Notes under the pieces: model-generated
What the model was told of the DNA's origin: nothing
Databases searched by the model: none
Seen by the model: only the letters and a program-made list of their open reading frames with translations
Assembly: GCF_023856365.1 (NCBI RefSeq)
Contig: NC_064554.1
Coordinates: 11,377,801-11,441,800, forward strand
Direction: 5' to 3'
Length of the DNA: 64,000 bases
DNA from: Brienomyrus brachyistius
Taxonomy: Eukaryota; Chordata; Actinopteri; Osteoglossiformes; Mormyridae
In this document: positions 20,161-33,000 of the stretch, one piece after another
How the letters are laid out: every line of letters starts with the position of its first letter
Numbering within the stretch: the first letter of the stretch is position 1
Translations under genes and position numbers: made by a program

Positions 20161-22332
20161 ATATTCCATATCAGAACAAACCTTTGGTTGATTTATAGAT
20201 ACATGACCTTCCAAGTTTTTGTTACAAGCAAGAGCAAAATTCTTTATACATTTTGAAGTTTTCTAGTGCCAGTACAAACTGTAATTAAGTATAAGTTCAC
20301 TTGCTAATGTACTGGGACCCTCCCTGAATCCATGCAGCGGAGAGGGAGGGGCAGACACCTGCAAGGTCTCGCAAATCAAAATGTGAAAGAGGGAAATTTG
20401 TCATTGCAGCTACTTTACATAGAACAAAGGGAAATAAATGGAGATAATTTCTCACTTCTAACCCTTTTCGTCAGTTTTCTGCGTTTGCTTTGCAAATTTT
20501 CACAAGCACTGTTGCTATTGAAGCCCATGAAAATACACAACGAACAAGTGAAAAACAATCAAAGAAATAGAGAATAAGAAACTGGAGCATACCGGTGTAC
20601 ATTCCCATGTCGTTACACTCATAAACATACAGAATGGTGCACTATCACAGTCGAATACAAGAGAAACAGGCAAAAGACGTGACCCACAGTTCTGACCCGA
20701 ATTCCGAGCTATAATTTATTTCACAGTCGGCTTACTTACCGTGCAGCATTTCCCCCGCCGCATTCATTCACGCCTACACACAAACAGGTAGTGAAGCAAT
20801 GTGTAATAAAAACAAACACAGTATTCAGAAACCGAATGAAAGTGAATGTAAAATAATCGTGAAAACAGACTTCATTGTAATGGTACTTTTGTGTATGTAC
20901 ATCTACGTACTTCAACTAGAAAGTAATAAAAACAAAAAGTAGCATTCCTCCCTTATAATTAAAATACATAACACATAAAATATTTACGACCCTTAAAATG
21001 AAAAATAACAAAAAACGAAAAATAACTAATAATATACTACAGATAATTTACAGTGACATAAATACATAAATTCTATGAAATATATGTTTAAAACAAAGCA
21101 CAGGTTCGTTATATGAAATCATCATGTATTACATCAAGAATGTTAGGTTAAAGAAAACCAGCAATACAGAAGGTAAATTATTCAAGCTATGTTGCTCAAA
21201 GTCACCTCTTCATATTCAAAACGGCGCATTGTCCAGCAGCGCAGCGTTCCCTGCCGGCGAAAATTAGTACTAACATTTAAATTTCCCTGCTGAAATACAA
21301 CATATCTCACGACACCTTTATTACATCCATTGTCTTTATAAGCGTTTCAAATAAAATGTACCGGTGTATATTATACTGGACATTTCCGTCTGGCTACAGT
21401 CAGACCATAAACTAAAATACCATTATGGAGTTTAGCTCCTAATTTTTTAAAACTTACTTGTAATAGCGACTCCTGCTTTTAGTAAATTAAGCAATACTTA
21501 ATATTTTTTGTTTTAAACAGGTGATTCGAGTATTTTTACGATCATTTAAATTAATTAAATTGAGGAATATAATTCAAACCGTACCCGTACCAAAGCAGTA
21601 GCGATTATGATTTTATCAATCAATCCATACATCCATAAACGTACTTTCTGTAACTACATGTCTTATTCAGGGTCGGGGGTGGTTCGGTGGTTCGGAGGCT
21701 ATGGGAACAAGGCAGGGAATAACCTAAAATGGGGCGCCAACCCATCGCAGGCACCGTTTATGATTTTAGACTGATAAATAAAATAATGCGATAGTGTATC
21801 CCGGAACCAATGCATGTACGGGGTTGTTTCCTACCAGTCTGTAATGCGGACGGACCAGGAACTGTGCGTTGCTTTGCGATACCTACAGGATTTCAGTCAG
21901 CTCATATTCAGTGCAGTGTTCGTTATGCGCTTATGTTATAGTTTGTTCTAATATTTATATTCTACCGGGGTCTTTAGAGTGTCAAACGGATTTAAAGCCT
22001 AGGTAAATCAAACATTTTAGCTTTGTATGCCCGTGGCAAGCAGTCTTCGGTAGTTTATTAAAAGTTGAATGTTGTTTAATAACCTCACTGCTTCGGTGGG
22101 CTGATTTCTAAATTTACGTTAGCATTAACATTTATTTATTTACCAGACGCTTTTATGCAGAGCGACGTACAATCGAGAAAGACATCGATTGACTGTAAAT
22201 AATTTAAATATTTTTTTGTTTGTCCCGTTGTTCAGTTCCCATGAATCCCGTGTATCCGGCTACCAATAAGTAAATCACCTTCTGGGTTTAATATCCTGCA
22301 GATTGTGGTTTTTGCCTCGATCCCGAGCAAAC
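20161..22332. other. AT-rich intergenic spacer with SINE fragments
   Basis: Between the adhesion GPCR (minus) and GTF2F1 (plus). At 21635-21752 a diverged minus-strand copy of the GGAT-tailed SINE 3' half is visible (CAAGGCAGGGAATAACC, then CAACCCATCGCAGGC). At about 22127-22175 lies a minus-strand fragment of the other SINE/L2 tail (ACCAGACGCTTTTATGCAGA). It ends about 160 bp before the GTF2F1 start codon, inside what should be promoter or 5' UTR. No TATA box was seen. Confidence 0.5.
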
Positions 22333-25300
22333 ATGACTTCACTGGTAAGTCGTGGAAGCACGTTTAACACTTGAGATACTACTTTTCGTTTTATGCTAAA
22401 TAGTGTTCTGAAATGTGTATGTTACTCTTATCCTCCATGTCTTGGCTTCCTAAAAAACGTCTGTCCGAGTGACGTATTGTGTGTAAGATACCTTCGGTAA
22501 GCTGTAACTGTTGTGCTTTACTTCAATATGTGACAGGCCTTTCTTATCGTGTTTTACAGGGCAGTAGTAGTTCCTCCTCGATGGAGTACATTGTCAGGGT
22601 CCCTAAGTGAGTATCTCCCTCATGCAGTTGGACTTGTTTGCAAGTATCCACAATGTAATGTGAAAGGACAATGCAGACTTCCACACAGTGCTTGGTGCAT
22701 GCTGATAAAATAAATGATCAGAGGTGGGTAGAGTAGCCAAAAATTGTACTCAAGTAAGAGTATAGTTACTTTAGAATAATGTGACAAAAGTAAAAGTACT
22801 CATCCAAATAATTACTTGAGTAAGAGTAAGAAAGTACTTAGTGAAAAAACTACTCAAGTATTGAGTAACTTATTGAGTAACTTTTGATTTATTGTTTCAG
22901 AGCATGAATGTAGTCAAATAGACAAAAACAAAATAGCAATGCAAATTCTAACTAAAACAATAAATAATGTTTTCACAAAATGACAAAATATTAAACATAA
23001 ATTAAGGCAAATTCAACCACAGGAAATGCTAATAATATCGTAGCAATAACAATGGGCTCAGCAGGCAGAGATTATACGGAGGAACAGGCTGTGCATCGTG
23101 TGTGTGTGTGTGTGTGAGGCTGCAGTGTGATAAATTACTCAAAAGCAATGTACATTTGACAGTTATTTATGATGTTATTACGTTATAAAATCCACAGCCA
23201 AAACACATATACTACAACATACCGCAACGTGCTTCCTCAAGTTCGAAGTCGAGTTCTTGTAGGTTGAAATGTCGACACGCTTAGGCAGACACGTAAGACA
23301 GTGCATGACATAGCTGTTCTGTTTTATAATCTGTAATGAAAACATTGATCGAATGTGCGGCCAGGGGTGTTCTGCTTAATCTGATTCAAAATCACATGGC
23401 GTTGTTTGCGCCATTGTTTTCTCCTTTCAGTCACTGCTCTGTGCGGCGCCGTGTAAATTTTGTGTGGTCATGTGACTGTATGGCTCCATTTGATTGGTGA
23501 AACTGAGTGACGCGTTATTAACTACATTTGATTGGCGAAAAAAGAATCATGTGACAGAACCCTTGGACTAATATGACAAAAAAATCACCTGTGTAGCGAA
23601 TAACAGATTATTAAAATGAAAGTAGCAAGTAGCGAGCAACATATGTCTTAGAATAACGGAGTAAAAGTACCGTTTCTTCTTGAAATTTCTTACTCAAGTA
23701 AGAGTAAAAGTATCATGCATTAAAACTACTCTTACAAGTACAATTTTTCCAAAAAGTTACTTAAGTAAATGTAACGGAGTAAATGTAACGCGTTACTACC
23801 CACCTCTGTAAATGATTACAAATGCAGCCTGCCCTCCAAAAATCGTTGCTCTATTCAACTTTGCCTTGATGCTTCTCTCTCAGAAACACCAATAAGAGAT
23901 ACAACATCATGGCTTTTAATGCTGGAGACAAAGTGAACTGCTCCACCTGGGCCCAGGTACTGATGCACAAAGCTGCCATCTCTGTGATCTGATAGAACAA
24001 TGTTTTCCCAACCCAGTCCCCGGGGACCTGCAGGCAGTCTACATTTTTTGATCCCTCCCAGCACACAGCTGCTGGACTTTCTGGCAAGGAGCAAGAGCGT
24101 GGACCGTCTGTGGGTCCCTGAGGACTGGACTGGGAAACACTGTGATGGAATATTTACAATCTTTCTGGCTTCTAAGGCTGTCTATCCCTGTGTATCCCTT
24201 CCCTGCCTTTTCCTCCTGCTCCCGATCTTTGGGGCTTCCAGGCCCGGATGGAGCGGGACATGAGCAACAGGCGGATGTACGGCGAGGAGGAAGTGGTGGA
24301 GGGCGCGGCTGGCAGCGAGTTCGGCAAGAAGCAGCGGGAGGAAGCCCGGCGCAAGAAGTTTGGCATCGTCACCCGGGAATTTCGGGTGGAGGACCAGCCC
24401 TGGATCCTAAAGGTCAACGGCAAGGCGGGGAGGAGGTACAGCCCTATGCGCCCACCCTGACTCTGCTGAACATGAGCGATAATAGCAGATATTGCATTGA
24501 CAGCTCCACTTCCAGGTAGAGGTGCACCGATCCCACATCTTCAGTGCCGATACGATCCTGATACATGAACAGAGGGTATCACCCGATAAGTTCCAATACG
24601 ATACAGAGCTCTTTTTTAAACTAGAAAATTCGGATTAAAAAAGAATGTATGCCAAAAGAACTTTGTTAATAAGACTTACAAACGTACAAAATGAACTCTT
24701 CCACCTCGTTTGTACATCTTGTTTTAGTCATTTTTGAGGAATTTTACACCGCTACCGACATTCTGAAAATGTGCCTATACTTCCGAGCTTTTTGGGCGCT
24801 TTCGACCAGCGCTAGGAGGCCTGCCTTGATCCATGCCTGCTGTCTTCTGTTTACTTTCTCATGTTATGCCTGTGTTACTTCTGAGATGAGTTGTGCTGGC
24901 GCCACTCTGTGGTCAGAATATGATCTACACATTTGGTTATTAACCAGTTATTCCAATATGGATTTTTCATTATAGATCTTTTTTAATTTTAATATTTTCA
25001 AACCTCTTGAATATTTGTAGCAGCACTAATAGACATTACAGAACCAAAGTTCGATTTACAACCCACTTCACCTTTATGTGTTTCTTACCTTGAGTCTCCG
25101 AATCAGTCGGCAGTCAGCCTTCTGTGTTTGCACAAAGTCTCCCGCTCAGTCTGACTGGAGGTGGCAGTGAGGTGGTGTTTGCCTGCTATGTGCCGTCTGG
25201 GCCAGTTGGGGGCAGTGATGCAGAGAACCTGCCCTCCCCCCGCCCTGTACATTTCAGGTTCAAGGGACAGAAGAAGGGCGGTGTGACAGAGAACGCCTCC

Positions 25301-27952
25301 TACTACATCTTCACACAGTGTCCCGACGGAGCCTTCGAGGCTTTCCCCGTGAGCGCCTGGTACAACTTCACCCCACTGGCCAAGCACCGCACCCTCACCG
25401 CAGAGGAGGCCGAGGAGGAGTGGGGCAGGTGAGGAGGTGGGGGGGGGGCTGGTGAGGAGGCCAAGGAGGAGAGGGTCAGGTGAGGAGGCTGAGGTGGAGT
25501 AGGGCAGGTGAGGAGGCGGGGGAGCAGGAGTGGGGCAGGTGTGGAGGAGGAGAAGTAGGAGTGGGGCGGGGGAGGAGTGGGGCAGGTGAGGAGGCTAGGG
25601 ATGCTGGGATGTGTGGTCTGTGGGGAAGGTCAGGTAAACAGGCTGGTGAGGTGGGTAAGGAGGTTGGGGGAAGCTAAAGAAGGGGGCATAGTGACATGGG
25701 GGGCACAAGATGGGCGGTGGGGCAGGCGACAGGCCTCTGGTCTCAGAGCTACTGTATCGCATGGGGCGGTCTTTGACTAACCCAGGGGCCTCCTCACTGC
25801 CCTCACCTCCTGCAGGAGAAACAAGGTGGTCAATCACTTCAGCATCATGCTGCAGAGGCGGCTGCGTGAGCAGGAGCGTGGCGAGGATGACGAGGAGGAA
25901 GGAGAAAAGGCTGGCAAGAAAAAGAAGAAGAAGGGGGACAAAGGGGGAGACCTGCGGATCCATGACCTGGAGGACGATCTGGAGATGAGCAGTGACGACA
26001 GTGATAGCAGCGTGGGAGAGGGTGAGGGGGTGTGGCCTGACATGGGGGTGAGGGGAGGGCTGTGGCCTGGGAACATCCGGCATTATTTTGATGTCCAATG
26101 AATTTTAAAAGTTTTGCTTATATTTTATGCAAGGCTGCTTATACGGATAACTGAGGCAGCAGCACCAACTGGCATGAATGTCCCGCCTGCTGTGAGTTTA
26201 TTTCCGGCTCGCTGCCCCATGTGCTGCTATCCCTGTGCAGACGGGGAGAGTAAGCCAAAGCCCAAGAAGGAGGCAGCTAAGACGGGAAAGGGGGGGAAGA
26301 AGAAGAAGAAGAAAAAGGGAAGCGACAGCGAGGCCATGGAGGACAGCGACGACGGCGACTTTGAGGGTCTCGAGGTGGACTACATGTCAGACGACAGCAG
26401 GTGAGCACCCAACCCCGGCTTTAAAGATGGCCTTTCTAGTCCTCCGTGGGCTTCAGGGCTTGGGGGACATCCTGCTCTGCCCCCCCCCCAGTGCAATCAA
26501 GTCTCTCTTTGCTGCAGCTCCGAGGACGACGAGCAGGAGAAGGTGAAACCCAACAAAGGGGAGGATGTCCCTAAAGGTGAGCTCGCTGCAGCCAGGCTCC
26601 GCCCAGCCACGTCGGAATGGTGACTGAGCGCGTCTGATATGCGCAGGGATCGACGAGGCCTCCGAGAGTGAGGAGGAGAGTGAGGAGGAGAAGCAGAACG
26701 AGGAAGAGGCGAAGGAGGAGGAGGAGGAGGAGGGCAAGAAGACCCCGGTGCAGCAAGAGAAGAAGAAGCGGCGAGGTGGGCGCGGCTTGGGGGAGGGGCG
26801 TCTGTGGCGCCAAGGCCTGATTGGCCAGGCAGACGGTGTCTGATGTGGGACTTGCTTTGCAGACAGCAGCGAGGAGTCGGAGAGCTCTGAGGACAGCGAC
26901 ATCGAGGGCAGGGCCGACTCCGCCCTTTTCATGGTGGTGTGTCACTGCGCCCGCATGCCTTCGTCGAAACCGTAGAGGACGTGATTGAATGTGCGGGCAG
27001 TGCTCACTGACTCTCCTATACCCCCCACAGAAAAAGAGAACCCCACCAAAGCGGGGGGGTGGCCGGGGGTCCGGAGGCAGCTCCAGAACAGGCAGCCGGC
27101 CTGGGACCCCGTCCATCGATGCGGCGTCCACATCCAGCACGCTCCGTGCGGCCGCCACCAAGCTCGAGCAAGGTGCCCCCCCCACCCCCCCCCCCCCCCC
27201 CCCCGGCAGCAATCCCTCACATGCGGACTTTCTGTCTGCTGCAGTGCACAATTTAGTGACCCTCCCCTCTCCCCGACATTCAGGCAAACGGCAGACAGCG
27301 CCGCCTAGTTCTGACACCCCGCCAGCCAAGAGGCTGAAGATGGTGTCAAACCCCCAGAGCCCTGCGGAGAAGAGCGTCCAGCAGACGGCGTCTGGGAAGT
27401 CCACGCCCAGCTCGAGGTTCTGCTCCCGTACCCGCATCTGCGTCACCCATCTGCCTGCTGCAGACCGACTCCCTTTCATCTCAGTCCCTCACCCCTCTTC
27501 TGCCCTGCTTTCAGAAATCTCATCAAACAGAAACTTATGTCTTATGTCTTCCTCCAATAATGTCAGAGTACATCCCCTTTTGTTTAAGTTCTCGTTTCTG
27601 CCCATCTGATTGGCTGATCTCTTCTCCCTGAAACTCGTTGGCCGTTGGAGGCTCTGTGCTGACTCCTCCCTCTTATCGTCCCGCTGGCTATTGGACATTC
27701 TGTGCTGACTCCGCCCCTAATTCCACCCCCTCTCCCGCTTAACACAGTGACGTGCAGCTGACGGAAGAAGCCGTACGCCGTTACCTCATCCGCAAGCCCA
27801 TGACCACCAAGGACCTGCTGAAGAAGTTCCAGACCAAGCGCACGGGACTCAGCAGCGAGCAGACGGTCAACGTGCTGGCGCAGATCCTGAAGAGGCTCAA
27901 CCCCGAGCGGAAGAACATCAACGACAAGATGCACTTCTACCTCACCGAGTAG
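22333..27952 (+). CDS. gtf2f1: General transcription factor IIF subunit 1 (TFIIF alpha, RAP74)
   Basis: Large subunit of TFIIF; in the nucleus it binds RNA polymerase II with TFIIF beta, stabilises the preinitiation complex and helps start-site choice and early elongation. Exons: 22333-22344, 22560-22606, 23884-23956, 24242-24435, 25258-25428, 25816-26021, 26241-26400, 26518-26576, 26647-26775, 26863-26933, 27031-27172, 27284-27416, 27748-27952. Total 1602 nt, 533 residues plus stop; human RAP74 has 517. All junctions are GT-AG and in phase. The N-terminal dimerisation part (residues 1 to about 180) includes YIVRVPKNT, MAFNAGDKV and SYYIFTQCPDGAFEAFPV. The middle is acidic and lysine-rich (EDSDDGDFEG, VDYMSD). 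The C-terminal winged helix includes RKPMTTKDLLKKFQTK and VNVLAQILKRLNPERK. The start (MTSL) matches human MAAL in exon position. The exon 12 donor (AG|GTTCTG) is weak. A hAT element lies in intron 2. Confidence 0.96.
22719..23808. mobile_element. Non-autonomous hAT-type DNA transposon
   Basis: The left end is CAGAGGTGGGTA and the right end TACCCACCTCTG, exact inverted 12-mers. Both ends continue with imperfectly mirrored CTCAAGTAAGAGTA/TTACTTAAGTAA motifs. An 8-bp target duplication TAAATGAT lies at 22711-22718 and 23809-23816, the size made by hAT transposases. The 1090-bp interior has no transposase frame. It sits in GTF2F1 intron 2. Confidence 0.92.
24516..24640. mobile_element. Possible DNA-transposon remnant
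   Basis: TAGAGGTGCACCGATCCCAC followed by repeated CGATACGATCCTGATAC resembles the end of a fish DNA transposon starting with a GTGCACCGATC motif. The other end was not found. It lies in GTF2F1 intron 4. Confidence 0.3.
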
Positions 27953-28177
27953 CCGGGGGGGGGAGGGGTCAAACAGGAGGGCTGGGAGGTCTATAAGACA
28001 GTCTGAAGCCGTACGTCAGTGTACAAAAACGGTACCTGTCTGCTGTGATGGGCCTTTTATTTTATTTTGTAAATCCTACCTTTCTTCCCACTGAGGTGTG
28101 ACAGCAGAGCCGCCGCCATTTTCCTTTCACTGTGTCCCTGTTCTCTAAACTCCGCCCTGTACACTTTGCTAGTTTGT

Positions 28178-28188
28178 AATAAAATAAA
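28178..28188 (+). terminator. GTF2F1 polyadenylation signals
   Basis: Two overlapping AATAAA hexamers (28178-28183 and 28183-28188) lie about 230 bp after the GTF2F1 stop codon, followed about 30 bp downstream by a G-rich tract (17 G at 28221-28237) that could act as the downstream element. Confidence 0.75.
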
Positions 28189-29078
28189 TCTCTCTGGGTT
28201 CTGGTGTGCAGAAACTTCACGGGGGGGGGGGGGGGGGAGGGGGTCATGTGACCACAGGGAGCCGTGTCCCTGTTGCACAGATTACATCATCAACACCAGT
28301 CGAGTGTCCAAGATGTGACGATTTGCCCAATCTGCCTTAGTCCTGATGGACGGTGAACATCTGAGGTGTGCTGTTCTAGTCATGCGGGGGTGAGATGGCC
28401 GTGGATTCGGTACTATGGCCACCCGGCAGCTCCGCTCCAGACCAGCACGCCACGTCCTGCTTGGTGGGACCTGCTCACTCTCTGGGTCTCGCAAGATCAA
28501 ACGACTGCTTGTATATTTCAGATTTTGTATCATTTGTCCTTGGCACTGTCTTCCACTCCTGTTAACAGACTGGTCTATACAGCCGAAAGCAGGACTGGTG
28601 CTCTTATCTCGGCTATGGCCCCACATTGGAGCGAGCCCAATCTGAGGTGGGCTGAACTGGAAACCACGTCTACAGCTAATAACGGCACTTTTCTTCTCCT
28701 TTATGGAAGAAGTAGGACAGCAGGATGCGCTCTGATTGATCATACATCCGGATGATGAACACCCAGCAGCGCCCTATGAGAAATGTTAATGTCCCGCAGT
28801 GTCAGTGTGTTCCCACGTATAGGCCCTCCATCACAGGCGCACATTAATCGCGACGGTGCTGTTTCATTAGCAGTGACAGTGCTGTGTGGAAGACTCAGGC
28901 CTCCGCGCAAATTAGTGTTTATGTTGGTGCAAAGCTTTGAATTTATCAAAGCGTGTCAGACATTTCGAAAGCGACCGCAGCACCGGCCCAACCCTTCGCG
29001 GGACGTTAAGCGAAATTTGATTATCCTACTTGCCATTTGTCATCTTCCTTCCTATTCTGACAGGCTGATCAGATGGGG

Positions 29079-29094
29079 GCGCCCCCTGGTGGCC
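29079..29094 (-). promoter_or_regulatory. CTCF-like motif
   Basis: The minus strand reads GGCCACCAGGGGGCGC, a near-perfect high-affinity CTCF core. It lies about 1.1 kb after the GTF2F1 stop. Confidence 0.55.
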
Positions 29095-29504
29095 GCTGGG
29101 ACCCAAGCAGCTGCTTAATTAGTTGGCTTATGCTTTGGGCTGGCCTGCTTTCTGTCCAGTGTTACTTTCCTCCATTCATTCTGTTCATTCTCAGTTTCCC
29201 ATGTGAGTGCAGAGTTTGGTAGTGACTGTCCTATATTAACCCTCTAAAAAATATTTTTCAATCATCTATTGGATTCAGGACTGCAGAGCATGCGTCCAAG
29301 ACCGATAATTAATAATAGATTTTATACCGGTAGTGTGATCTATATGCAGCATCGGCTTGAATCTGTCTTGAAATGGGAAGGTGAATATTTGTGCAACGGT
29401 GAGTTGAGAATGACCAAAACGGAGATATTCTAACAGCTTGCGTTTAACTACGTTCAGTGGGCTGCTAAGTAGCTCGCGCTGTCTCGCGTTCAATTTTAAA
29501 AATG

Positions 29505-29520
29505 AACACCAGGGGGCAGA
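29505..29520 (+). promoter_or_regulatory. CTCF-like motif
   Basis: AACACCAGGGGGCAGA matches the CTCF core, in the orientation opposite to the motif at 29079. Confidence 0.5.
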
Positions 29521-29901
29521 GAAGAAGCAGATTTGGCAGACAGTCTTAAGAGGCTGGGCGTAGCGTATTAATTCACAGACAGTACAGCGTTTCAGTTTCA
29601 CAAAGAATTACTTGTGCTAAAAAGATCCATTGCAATAATGAGTCATTTTAAATCCTCTTTTGCACAAATGAACACACCTTAAACTATAAAGATTCTCAAT
29701 AGAACAAATTTGAAGAAAATGTTAAAGACAGTTACCTTAGTTGTTATTTTGGTTGCTTATGTGGTTTCGTCTAAAACAGACATTTGGTCCTCGGAAAAGT
29801 AATTTAATATCTCTCGCTTATCTAGACGCAGCATCAGTGTTACGACATCGATTACATTATAAATGTCTTGAAAAGAATGAAATCTTTCATATCCCCATGG
29901 G

Positions 29902-29998
29902 GGGGCGGCATGGTGGTGCAGTGGTTAGCACTGTTGTCTCACACCTCTGGGATATCCGCGACCCAGTAGGATAAGCGGTTTGGAAAATGGATGGATGG
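29902..29998 (+). mobile_element. Internally deleted SINE with exact target duplication
   Basis: The copy has the 5' end of the GGAT-tailed SINE (GGCGGCATGGTGGTGCAGTG to CACACCTCTGGGA), then jumps to its last 45 bases (CCGCGACCCAGTAGGATAAG onward). It is flanked by a perfect 13-bp duplication ATATCCCCATGGG at 29889-29901 and 29999-30011. It has lost the B box and about 270 bp of body. Confidence 0.9.
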
Positions 29999-30011
29999 AT
30001 ATCCCCATGGG

Positions 30012-33000
30012 TGCACGCACGCGGCACTGGGAGTTCACTGACCAATGAAGACAAAACAGTGGACTGGGGTCTATGATCCCGCGCTTCAATAAGGTTAATC
30101 GTGCTCTATCTGCAGTCACGAGGTAAATAGAGCAGTCGCGCATTTCTTTGTGCAAATAATGTCATGTTTGCCTTTTTTCTGCTTAACTTGTAAACTTAAT
30201 TATGATGAATTATTCAGGCAGTGATATGAGTGATTTTTGATGGATATATGTGACTCAGACTTGGGTTTTGGTGCTGCGCCACTTATTTACAAGTAAACAT
30301 CGCCCCCTCGTGGAAATCCCCGGACCTACTTTAAACAGCTTAACAGCTGATAATGAAGGGAAGCTCAGCGGGGTTCCCAGGCAGGGAGCAGGAAAAGTTA
30401 CGCTGTTTTTTAAATGACTGCTAATCCAGGCGGCCGAGGCTTCACAAATCTTCCTTCAGCGTGGTGGTGGGATGGGTATCAGTCCGTATCAAGCATGGCT
30501 GTATAACGGCCAGGCAGTTTGCACATACAGAAAGGTGGGCGGCTCTATATAGGACGGGAGCGACCTCAAACCCAACGCGGCCACATTTTTTACTCTCCGT
30601 TCCCGGCGCTGACTGACACTTATTGCCGGCATGCCGTTTCTCAGGAATTAGTAACACCTGCATTGGCTATTTCTGGAGGCGCAGGGCATGGCGGGAAACG
30701 GGGGGGTCGATCAGAAGGAATGATGAATGGAAGGGCGACGGAGGAGAGAACGGATGGGGGCGGGGTCTGTAATTAACTGTGCAGTGGGAGTGCGGAGTGT
30801 GCTGACCAGTTTGCTGGTGTGAATGGGAGGCCGGCGCAGACACACACGTGTGAGTGTGCAAAGCTGGTCAGGGGCCCGCGGGTCAGCACCGATCCTCGTA
30901 TTGCCCCTGCATATGCGCTGCACTGGCCTGCATACGCATGCGGAGGGAGGGGCAGTGTTTCATCTTTGCGTCACTCGGTTAAACTCGTACGGCCTTTCCA
31001 CGCGGCTGTGCTGAATCAGTTCTGTGGGTCGTCGGATCTTTGAGGAGCCTTGCACTGTGGGGAAGGGTCCCTAACGCAACGCGGAGCTCTTCTCTGCCAC
31101 CACCTTGGAAAATCTGCTAACTACGGACGTTCCGATGAGCCCTGTTCCTTTATTTAGCCGCAGTGCCGCGTGTTGCCAACAGGTGGTGCTGCGCGCCAGT
31201 AATTCAATTTCCCAAGTTCGTATGTACGTAGCTCAGGTTTTCCCGTAAACGTAAAAGAACCAGCGGCTTTCTCTGTCTTCAAGCTCATTATGTGCCAGCA
31301 TTTACCTTCACATTTATTTCCCACCTAAGTAAGTATGTATTCAACGGTGAAATTCTGGTTTATCATTTTTTTTGTGCTGTGTGAGCCTCGAACCTGCAGC
31401 CTCCTACTCAGAAGCGGAATTTGGCTTGACCCTCCCCCGTTTTTCTTTTGTTATGTATTTTCCTTATCCAGCCCACCCCCGCCCGCAGCTCACAGCTGCA
31501 CGTGCACATGCAGACACACCCCCTTGTGTAAAGTATTAATTGTTATTCTGGGAATGATTACAGTGTGAGACGTGAGCTCCGTATCGATGGGCTTTGCATG
31601 TCAATTAAATCTAATGCTGATAATAGTTGTAATCACGTTGGATTGTAGAGGACTGACAGTGATTGCTGTAGTATGGAAGATTTTAACTGTAATGCTTAAT
31701 CAGATGGATAACAGATAATAGTTTATTGGAATAAACACAAGTGAAGGACCTGGCATACAGCTATAGACTCAAATTCCTGAGTACCAGGCCAAGTACAAAG
31801 AGAAACATATTTTGGTGCTGCTACAGTAATGAAATAAAACTGAAATGCAAGAAAAATCAGATACAATTTTAATCAGCATTCTTGTGTTTATGTTGATTGG
31901 TTGTCGTGATTATTATTATTATTGTTATGTTCACTCATAAGTAATAGTAGAAATTCTGTGAATAGTACTGAGTTAGTTGCAGTCGATCACAGCGCTTTAA
32001 CAATGGTCAACAAATATCCCATGTAGGGAAACGCTGGTTTAAGATGTTCTGTGCGCCCGCTGGGTGCCAGCGAAGCTCTGCGGGCAGCACTGTTACCTTG
32101 CACCGTTTGGATCCTGCCTGCAAGGGCTCCCACTTCCTCCCACACGCTCAGCACGTGCCGTTAGGCTATTTCCGCCCATAGCGTGTGTCTGTACCTGTGA
32201 AGGACTGGTATCCCGGCCTGGGTGCCTGGTAAATGGGGACTGCCGGACAGCACAGTGTACACCAAGGTGGCAGAAACCTTACCGACCACCTGCATTAGCC
32301 ATGGCTGATTATTCAGTAGATTAAACGCCATTGTTGTCCCGGTGATGCCTTTGGCCTGTGCCGTTTCAGCCTGATTGTGTTTCATTGGCACACAGTAGGG
32401 AGAATTTGAATCGGTACCTTTGTTTTTGCAGGTTTGCTTTTTTTCCTTGTTAATTTTCTAAGTATATCAGCTCAGCGATGCACCTTGACAGGATTTATCA
32501 GCTTGGTTACGTTGCACATCTTTGCCTTCGTCCAGGCAACAGAAGTGTGAGTGACTAAGTAAGACTATGCTAGAGATTTTGTGCACTGGTTCATATGTCG
32601 ATCACACATGTTTTTCTGTGTTTTTCCATACCTGAAGTGATGCTGCTTTCCAAGCTGTTCGCATGCGGTCGCAGCTCCGGAGCGATCGATTGGTGCGAGC
32701 CTGCCGATGACCCCGGCGACGGCCATCGACTGCCGTCCCACCTCAGGCATTCACATTGGACCCTCCTTGGCATTTCACACAGAGCTCAGATTGCAGCAAT
32801 GTGACGAGGCCTCTTCGGTCACGTGACAGAAGAGGGCGACACTGTGTGTAGAGGAGGCTGGAGGGACACAGGAAGTCACCGAAGGAATAAATATTCTGCT
32901 ATTGATTGTAATATATATAGAGATGCATCGACGCATCCGAGTCGGAAGAGGCATCCTGGAAAACCGCGTTTAATCTCCGATGGGGGGATGGCGGAGAGGG

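Larger units (their letters stand above)
28240..29890. other. Intergenic stretch after GTF2F1
   Basis: No gene could be supported. The short open frames show no family features. It contains the first two CTCF-like motifs listed separately. Confidence 0.4.

Noticed and set aside
26571..27479. 302-codon minus-strand frame
   Set aside because: Shadow of GC-rich GTF2F1 exons and introns; the plus-strand exons are clearly the real gene.
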